The notes under the pieces were generated by a model that searched no databases, had not been told where the DNA came from, and saw only the letters and a list, made by a program, of their open reading frames with translations. A DNA stretch of 64,000 nt from an uncultured Acidimicrobiales bacterium (GTDB lineage: Bacteria; Actinomycetota; Acidimicrobiia; Acidimicrobiales; UBA10347): assembly GCA_937991435.1 (NCBI GenBank), contig CALKPY010000001.1, positions 1-64,000 on the forward strand. The letters are read 5' to 3'. Shown here piece after piece: positions 58,705 to 64,000 of this stretch. Made by a program: the position numbers and the translations under genes. Positions within the stretch are counted from its first letter, which is position 1, and each line of letters starts with the position of its first letter.

Positions 58705-59300
58705 CAGACAGACACCTTTTCAGCAGCCCGCACGATTGGACGGCCATAGCGCGAGGTCGACTCAAGTTCAGGGGCTTTGACGGTTTCATCTCGCCGCTGC
58801 CACATAGAGAACACAGCGACGTTGGCGACGAGAGCGACGCCGTAGATCAGCACGGCGATGAGATCTTTGACGACGGTGTAGGTAAGCGTCAGCGGGAGCG
58901 CCCATTCCAAGATTCCCTGTGACGAGTCCCATGGAAGCCGCGGACCGATCAAGAAACGGTCACTTCGCCAGTTCAGTTCGCTCTCTGCAAACGTCAGCCA
59001 TTGGTGCGGCACGGTTCCGTAGATCCAGAACAGAACAAAGAAGGTGTAGGTGGCACCGATCATGTTTTCGCCCCAGGTGGCCGGCTTGCCGGCTGGGCGA
59101 GACTTCATGATCATGAGCACAGGAACAAGCGACAAGAGGGCGATGATCCACGACACCACAAAGGCGACGTTCAGATACGGGAACTGGCGCCCTGGAACGG
59201 TAAGGCCAACCCACAGAGCGATGATGAAGAACAGGCCCACGGTCGTCGCGGCAAGAAACCCAACGAACTTGACGATTGCGCCATCAATCCAACGGTTCAC
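58704..59300 (-). CDS. Unknown four-helix membrane protein heading the bc cluster
   Basis: 198 aa, family not recognised. Four hydrophobic segments (about residues 8-32, 44-64, 80-100, 138-162) and a basic C-terminal tail. No paired histidines, CxxCH or iron-sulfur ligands, so it is not an obvious heme protein. First gene of the respiratory array and coupled to the ferredoxin gene by a one-base overlap (TGATG). A membrane anchor for the ferredoxin is one possibility. Confidence 0.78.
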   Translation of the reverse strand: MNRWIDGAIVKFVGFLAATTVGLFFIIALWVGLTVPGRQFPYLNVAFVVSWIIALLSLVPVLMIMKSRPAGKPATWGENMIGATYTFFVLFWIYGTVPHQWLTFAESELNWRSDRFLIGPRLPWDSSQGILEWALPLTLTYTVVKDLIAVLIYGVALVANVAVFSMWQRRDETVKAPELESTSRYGRPIVRAAEKVSV

Positions 59301-59637
59301 TATGCCTGCCGTTTCACGTTGCTCTGTCGTTTCACGATGCTTCGAAACCTCGCTCGGAATCGCTCGTGAAAGTAATCACAAGCAGATTGTACCCAGCACA
59401 AGCGGCCGCGTGTGCACTCACCTCGCCTGTCTATCAGCGAGACCAGACCGAGGCCAAGTCTTTGGGCAACATTTCTCGGATGTTCTTTGGCGCCGACAGG
59501 ACCAATCGCGAACCTCTGACATTTTTCTGCCCTCATAGTTGTCTCGCTGACCGGCGGTGCGTCTACGATCATCGTCGGCGCGGTCTGCCCGTCATGTTGC
59601 GCTTTGAATGATCCTCCTCGACGCCTCGGAGTCTGCG
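59301..59637. promoter_or_regulatory. Divergent control region between the bc cluster and the cytochrome c gene
   Basis: 337 bases between two divergently transcribed respiratory units. Two copies of CGTTTCACG lie at 59310-59318 and 59328-59336, an 18-base period, just before the minus-strand gene; they could be a tandem operator. No convincing gene or terminator. I cannot define -35/-10 boxes with confidence. Confidence 0.45.
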
Positions 59638-60465
59638 TTGACCGAAGTCCCAGAGCATCTACTACAGCGGTCACGTGATCGTCGACGCGCCATGGGCTTG
59701 GTCGTCGATGACGGCGACGCCGCCGCATCTGCAGCTCCAGCCGCCGCCGCGGCCACGAGCGCCGTCGCAACGGCACCCGCCATCAAGGCACCGGTGCCAA
59801 TCCCCGCCGCTGCGCCGCCTGCCCCACCTGAGCCTGATAGTCCTTGGGTTTCTGCGGCGAAGAGTCGCAAAAAGATCCCCTACTGGGTCATGCCGGTCCT
59901 GTTGTTTCTCCCTATCTGGTTGATCATGTATGTGGGCACCCTCGAAGATGTCGCCCGCGAAGAGGGCGTGCTCTACGAAGGCAGCGTTGTCTACACCGAG
60001 TCGGGTTGTTCGAACTGCCACGGCGCAGCTGGCGCAGGCGGTACCGGCCCCGCATTTGCTGGCGGTGCGGTAATCGAGACGTTCGCCGATGCCGAAGCGC
60101 AAATGGCCTGGGTGGTTCACGGCTCGCAGGGCTATACCGACGCCGGCTTCGATTCCTACGGTGACAATGGCAAGGCAATCGGCGACTACAACGGTTCGGC
60201 GATGCCGGCCTTTGGCGCTGACCTGACGACCGAAGAGCTCATCGCCGTTGTGTTCTACGAGCGCATCGAACTCGGCGGGTACGAAGAAGATCTACCCCTA
60301 GCCGAAAAGGTCTGGGACATGCTCGAACACGGAGAGCTCGAAGATCTGCCTGAACACTTCGCCGAAGGTCCCGACGGTGATTTCACTGGCCAAGGTGAAA
60401 TCGCTGCGGCTCTTGCAGCCGCACGTGCGGAACTCGCCGAGGCTGAAGAAACCGCAGCCGAGTAG
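59638..60465 (+). CDS. Membrane-anchored monoheme cytochrome c
   Basis: 275 aa from TTG 59638, with GGAG at good spacing. This start gives MTEVPEHLLQRSRDRRRA, almost the same as the subunit IV N-terminus MTEIPEHLLKRAQEARDR. The ATG at 59608 has no ribosome binding site. An Ala/Pro-rich linker is followed by one membrane helix (about residues 82-101), a heme site CSNCH, a candidate axial Met in SAMPAFG, and a Glu/Ala-rich C-terminal helix. It is probably an electron carrier or extra subunit for the b-type complex encoded divergently. Confidence 0.87.
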   Translation: MTEVPEHLLQRSRDRRRAMGLVVDDGDAAASAAPAAAAATSAVATAPAIKAPVPIPAAAPPAPPEPDSPWVSAAKSRKKIPYWVMPVLLFLPIWLIMYVGTLEDVAREEGVLYEGSVVYTESGCSNCHGAAGAGGTGPAFAGGAVIETFADAEAQMAWVVHGSQGYTDAGFDSYGDNGKAIGDYNGSAMPAFGADLTTEELIAVVFYERIELGGYEEDLPLAEKVWDMLEHGELEDLPEHFAEGPDGDFTGQGEIAAALAAARAELAEAEETAAE

Positions 60466-60477
60466 TAGATCGGCTCA

Positions 60478-61629
60478 ATGGCTGCCCGCGGACGCACGGA
60501 CGGCCTGATTCACTCGCCTATCGGCGCGGCTTTCGGGCTTCTCGCCGCGCACACTCCACGGCGGCCGCTGCTCAATTTGTCGCAGGCGGCCCCCAGCTTC
60601 CCTCCGCCCGCGATTGTGGCCGACCGAGTCGCCGAAGTCGCACGCGAACCCGATGGGGCTCGGTACGTACCCCAACAAGGCCTGCCTGCGCTGCGTGAAG
60701 CCCTCGCCGCAGAGCTCACAGCCGACCATCGAACAGGTGTCGGCGCACACGAAGTCCTCATCACCGCTGGCTGCAATCAGGCTTTTTGTGTAGTTTCCTC
60801 TGCGCTGACCCAGGTCGGCGACAACGTCATCGTGGCCGTGCCCTTCTATTTCAACCACGACATGTGGTTGAACGTCGAGGGTGTCGAGCGGCGATACCTC
60901 GAAACCGGCACCGACCTGCTGCCAAATATTGCCGATGCCGCAGAGCTCATCGACCCGCGTACACGAGCGATCGTTCTTGTGTCGCCTGGCAATCCGTCAG
61001 GAGCGACGTTGCCAGCCGAACTACTCGAAGACTTCTTCGATCTCTGCCAAGCGCACAACCTGCATCTCATACTCGATGAGACGTACCGGTCGTTTCGAGG
61101 AACCGACGCGCCGTCGCACGCGCTCTACGAACGGCCCAATTGGCAAAAACACCTGGTCACGCTGCACAGCTTTTCGAAAGATCTGGCGATTCCGGGCTAT
61201 CGGGTCGGCGCCGCAGTGGGCGGCCCAAGCCTGTTAATCGAAGCGATGAAAATTGTCGATTGCATTGCTATCTGCGCACCTCGGATTGGTCAAGAGGCCG
61301 CAGTTGCAGGGCTCAAATCAGCTGGTGAATGGCGCCGCACCCAGGCAAAGCGCATCGAGAATTTGCACGACCATTTCCGTGCTTCGATGCGTGCAAGACC
61401 CGGCGGCTACGAACTTGTTTCGTCGGGCGCGTACTTCGGCTGGGTCCGTCACCCCTACGCCGACACGCAAACCCTCGACGTGGTGGCCTCGCTTCTGCAC
61501 GACCGCGATGTGCTCGTCATTCCCGGCACGGCCTTTACACCTGACGATCGGGCGATGCTGCGATTCAGCTTCGCCAACCTGTCGAGCGATGAGATTGGCG
61601 AGCTCGTTTCCCGGCTCGCCCAAGACTGA
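60478..61629 (+). CDS. PLP-dependent class I/II aminotransferase
   Basis: 383 aa. The PLP-lysine motif is HSFSKDLAIPGYRVG; earlier NPSGATLP and ILDETYRSF contain the conserved Asn and Asp/Tyr. Fold type I, most like the aspartate/aromatic aminotransferase group; substrate not determinable. It follows the cytochrome c gene after 12 bases and is probably cotranscribed, although a functional link is not obvious. Confidence 0.9.
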   Translation: MAARGRTDGLIHSPIGAAFGLLAAHTPRRPLLNLSQAAPSFPPPAIVADRVAEVAREPDGARYVPQQGLPALREALAAELTADHRTGVGAHEVLITAGCNQAFCVVSSALTQVGDNVIVAVPFYFNHDMWLNVEGVERRYLETGTDLLPNIADAAELIDPRTRAIVLVSPGNPSGATLPAELLEDFFDLCQAHNLHLILDETYRSFRGTDAPSHALYERPNWQKHLVTLHSFSKDLAIPGYRVGAAVGGPSLLIEAMKIVDCIAICAPRIGQEAAVAGLKSAGEWRRTQAKRIENLHDHFRASMRARPGGYELVSSGAYFGWVRHPYADTQTLDVVASLLHDRDVLVIPGTAFTPDDRAMLRFSFANLSSDEIGELVSRLAQD

Positions 61630-61656
61630 TCAAACGGCCCAATGCACGGCTGGTTT

Positions 61657-62952
61657 TCAGCCAGCAGCCATTTCACCAGCGACTTCGGCCGCTGCAGCAA
61701 TGGTCATGTCAATCAGTTCATCGGTATGCACCGTGCTCACAAAGATCATTTCATAGGGGCCCGGAGCGAGTGCAATACCGCGCTCGAGCATGCCGTGGAA
61801 GAATGTCTTGTACCGGTCGCCTTCGACCGCGGCCTGTGCTTCGTCAAAGTTCGTCGGTGCAACATCGGTGAAGAAGATGCCGAGAAGCGACCCAACCCGA
61901 GGGCAGACGACATCGATACCCGCCGACCGAAATGCAGTTTCAAGACCGTCGCCGAGGCGCGTCGCGAGGTGCTCGAGCGTGCTGTAGGCGCTGGCGTCAA
62001 GCTGTTCGAGAGCCGCTAACCCCGCAGCGGTGGCCAAAGGATTCCCGCTCAACGTGCCGCCTTGATAGACGCCACCGAGCGGTGCCACGCTTCCCATGAT
62101 CTCGCGCGACGCACCGTAGGCGCCGACCGGAAGGCCACCGCCGATGACCTTGCCGAAACACCACACATCGGGCTGCACGCCGAAGTATTCGGTTGCGCCA
62201 CCACGTGCAAGACGAAATCCGGTTATGACTTCGTCGAACAGCAACATGGCGCCGACGTCATCACACGCCGCTCGAAGGTCGCGCAGGAAGCCTTCGCCCG
62301 GCGCCACAACGCCCATGTTCGCCGCAACCGGTTCGACCGCTACTGCAGCCACCGATGAATCCAGCTCGGGTACGACGTTGTACGGCGCCACGATGGTGTC
62401 AGCCACAGCTCCCGCTGGAACTCCGTCGCAGCCACTCAGGCCCTGGTTGGCAATGCCGCTTCCGCCGGCGGCCAAAAGGTTGTCGCTGTGTCCGTGATAA
62501 TTGCCTGCAAACTTGACGATCACATCACGCCCCGTCGCACCGCGGGCCAATCGAACGGCAGACATCGCTGCTTCGGTGCCGCTTGACACGAGACGCATCA
62601 TCTCCATGCCCGGCACCCGGGAGCACATCTCTTCGGCCATGAGCACTTCGCGCTCGGTGGGCGCTCCGTAGCTGGTTCCCTGCCCAGCGGCGACCGACAC
62701 TGCATCGACGATGTTGGGGTTGGCATGCCCGAGAATGCACGGCCCGTAGCTCATCACATAGTCGAGGTAGCGCTTGCCTTCGGTGTCCCACACCCACGGG
62801 CCCTCTGCGTTCGCAACGAAGTATGGAGTGCCGCCGACAGAACGGAAGGAACGCACCGGCGAGTTAACCCCACCCGGCATCACCTTTTGGGCTCGTTCGA
62901 ACAGTGCAGCGTTGGTGAGAGCGTTAGACACGGTCGAAGTGTATGGGCTCAT
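61657..62952 (-). CDS. hemL: Glutamate-1-semialdehyde 2,1-aminomutase
   Basis: Makes 5-aminolevulinate in the C5 heme pathway, 431 aa. It contains MPGGVNSPVRSFRSVGG, LFDEVITGFRLARGG and the PLP-lysine segment CFGKVIGGGLPVGAYG. Normal length. It lies directly after hemD without hemB between them. Confidence 0.97.
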   Translation of the reverse strand: MSPYTSTVSNALTNAALFERAQKVMPGGVNSPVRSFRSVGGTPYFVANAEGPWVWDTEGKRYLDYVMSYGPCILGHANPNIVDAVSVAAGQGTSYGAPTEREVLMAEEMCSRVPGMEMMRLVSSGTEAAMSAVRLARGATGRDVIVKFAGNYHGHSDNLLAAGGSGIANQGLSGCDGVPAGAVADTIVAPYNVVPELDSSVAAVAVEPVAANMGVVAPGEGFLRDLRAACDDVGAMLLFDEVITGFRLARGGATEYFGVQPDVWCFGKVIGGGLPVGAYGASREIMGSVAPLGGVYQGGTLSGNPLATAAGLAALEQLDASAYSTLEHLATRLGDGLETAFRSAGIDVVCPRVGSLLGIFFTDVAPTNFDEAQAAVEGDRYKTFFHGMLERGIALAPGPYEMIFVSTVHTDELIDMTIAAAAEVAGEMAAG

Positions 62953-62976
62953 TCAGTTCCACACCGGGGCCAGTGA

Positions 62977-63747
62977 TCAACTTCGCACCGGGTGCTCGCC
63001 AGCCCACGCAACAACGGCGCTCACCAGGCCATCAAGGTTGTGAGGATCAGCTTCGACATCAACGACGATGTCGTGACTATGTGCTGTGGAACTCGTGATC
63101 GGACCGATTGTCACGACAGCTCCGGGCAGGTGCACCTTGCCGACCAGACGCACGAAACGGTCAACCGTCGATGACGACGTAAATGTGATGGCATCGACTG
63201 TGGCGAGCTGTTGTCGATCGCGTTCAGATACAGCGGCGTCAACCGTACGATACGCAACGACCGGGTCTACCTGCCAGCCCTTTGCGCGTAAGCCGTCGCT
63301 CAAAACTGAACGACTGACCTCTGCCTGCACCAGCAGGACTGACGAGCCCGTTCCAGGAGCGACCGGGAAGCTAGCCACGAGACCCTCGGCCACGCTGCGG
63401 CCCGGCACAAGCGCAACCTTGATGTCTGCCGCTGCCAGCACACTTGCAGTACCGCTGCCAACACAGGCGACCAGGGGCATCGGCGCACCCGATGCGGCCG
63501 ATGGATACAACGCCGCAAGCCGCCTCGCTCCGTTTGGCGATGCTACGACGATCCACGCGTAGCGGTCTGCGTCGCTCAGCGCAGCGACGAACGGCTCATC
63601 GCCACCGGGAGGAGCCACAATTTCTATAAGCGGCACCTCGACGACCTCGGCGCCAAGTACTTCAAGCCGACCAGTCAGCTCTGACGCTTGGTGCCGGCTG
63701 CGGGTGACAGCGACTCGGCGGCCTGCAAGCGGCCGAGTCATCGTCAT
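62977..63747 (-). CDS. hemD: Uroporphyrinogen-III synthase
   Basis: Cyclises hydroxymethylbilane to uroporphyrinogen III, 256 aa from ATG 63747 (ATG 63741 possible). The family is divergent; recognisable are RRVAVTRSRHQASELTGRL, VVASPNGARRL and the late AITFTSSSTVDRF with TIGPITSSTA. It lies 10 bases after hemC. Confidence 0.92.
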   Translation of the reverse strand: MTMTRPLAGRRVAVTRSRHQASELTGRLEVLGAEVVEVPLIEIVAPPGGDEPFVAALSDADRYAWIVVASPNGARRLAALYPSAASGAPMPLVACVGSGTASVLAAADIKVALVPGRSVAEGLVASFPVAPGTGSSVLLVQAEVSRSVLSDGLRAKGWQVDPVVAYRTVDAAVSERDRQQLATVDAITFTSSSTVDRFVRLVGKVHLPGAVVTIGPITSSTAHSHDIVVDVEADPHNLDGLVSAVVAWAGEHPVRS

Positions 63748-63757
63748 CGATCCGTAT

Positions 63758-64000
63758 TCATGATTCGGCAAGCGCTGATCGCACCATGCGCGCCACCCCT
63801 GCACCGGCAAGACGCCCGTCTTCATCGGTGAGCGTGGCGCGGGTCGAGCGGTCAAGATCGGCTGACGCAAGGAAGCCCTCAACCTGCACAGCTCCCGAAT
63901 CGGTGAGAGTCGCATGGGCTCCTGCGGGCAGCGAGCAGTCGCCGCCAAGCTCACCAAGAAACGATCGTTCTGCGTGCACCAGGCGGCTCACGGCTGGGTC
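63758..64000 (-). CDS. hemC: Hydroxymethylbilane synthase, C-terminal end only
   Basis: The last 80 codons of porphobilinogen deaminase; the rest lies beyond base 64000. HAERSFLGELGGDCSLPAGA carries the cysteine that binds the dipyrromethane cofactor. The order hemC-hemD-hemL in one direction is the expected heme cluster. Confidence 0.95.
   Translation of the reverse strand, partial: DPAVSRLVHAERSFLGELGGDCSLPAGAHATLTDSGAVQVEGFLASADLDRSTRATLTDEDGRLAGAGVARMVRSALAES

Noticed and set aside
61630-61660. Terminator hairpin between the aminotransferase and hemL (GGCTG/CAGCC)
   Set aside because: The stem is only 5 base pairs and overlaps the hemL stop codon; too weak to list.
62953-62976. Lost hemB between hemD and hemL
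   Set aside because: The gap is only 24 bases with no remnant; hemB is often encoded elsewhere, so this is ordinary variation.

Overview
The window looks like chromosomal DNA from an actinobacterium, most plausibly of the Acidimicrobiia. The gene order trpT-secE-nusG-rplK-rplA-rplJ-rplL, followed by rpmE-x-prfA-prmC-tsaC-atp, is typical of actinobacteria. The base composition is moderately GC-rich, GTG and TTG starts are common, and the respiratory set (menaquinone-type split cytochrome b, two complex I sets) is unlike that of mycobacteria or streptomycetes. The class is inferred from style and content. No rRNA or other decisive marker is present. I saw no insertion sequence, prophage or CRISPR array.

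Layout. (1) 1-7110, minus strand: F1Fo ATP synthase operon (atpZ-atpI-atpB-E-F'-F-H-A-G-D, the last cut by the window edge), with two different b subunits and a gamma subunit that appears to start at ATT. (2) 7285-15435, minus: translation genes (tsaC, prmC, prfA, an unknown gene, a zinc-independent L31, L7/L12, L10, L1, L11, nusG, secE, tRNA-Trp). (3) 15532-25166: mixed housekeeping genes on both strands: an ECF sigma factor, a phosphodiesterase lipoprotein, tRNA-Met/Thr/Tyr, small hydrolases, YajQ, HtpX, a HAD phosphatase, acetyl-CoA synthetase and MscL. (4) 25443-59300, minus: about 34 kb of collinear respiratory genes. In transcription order these are a b6f-like quinol:cytochrome c oxidoreductase cluster (four-TM protein, 2x[4Fe-4S] ferredoxin, cytochrome b6, subunit IV, Rieske, diheme cytochrome c, unknown membrane protein), a complete 14-gene complex I (nuoA2-N2 with nuoE/F/G), a MidA/NDUFAF7-type complex I assembly methyltransferase, and a second, 11-gene complex I (nuoA1-N1) without nuoE/F/G. 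(5) 59638-64000: a divergent monoheme cytochrome c and an aminotransferase (plus), then hemL, hemD and the end of hemC (minus).

How they work together. The 14-subunit complex should oxidise NADH. The 11-subunit complex lacks the NADH module and must take electrons from another donor, perhaps a ferredoxin. Both would reduce menaquinone. The b6f-like complex would oxidise menaquinol and reduce its own c-type hemes. The resulting proton gradient would drive the ATP synthase at the other end of the window. Heme for the cytochromes is served by the hem genes. Terminal oxidase genes are not in the window.

Main points for a second look: the tandem 14- and 11-subunit complex I clusters with a MidA gene between them, where only the 11-subunit NuoD keeps the HRG arginine; a b6-type cytochrome b that keeps the cysteine used for heme c_i, next to a ferredoxin gene and two unrecognised membrane proteins; a short PEHLL-type motif at the start of two proteins of this system; and two genes with apparent ATT and CTG starts.
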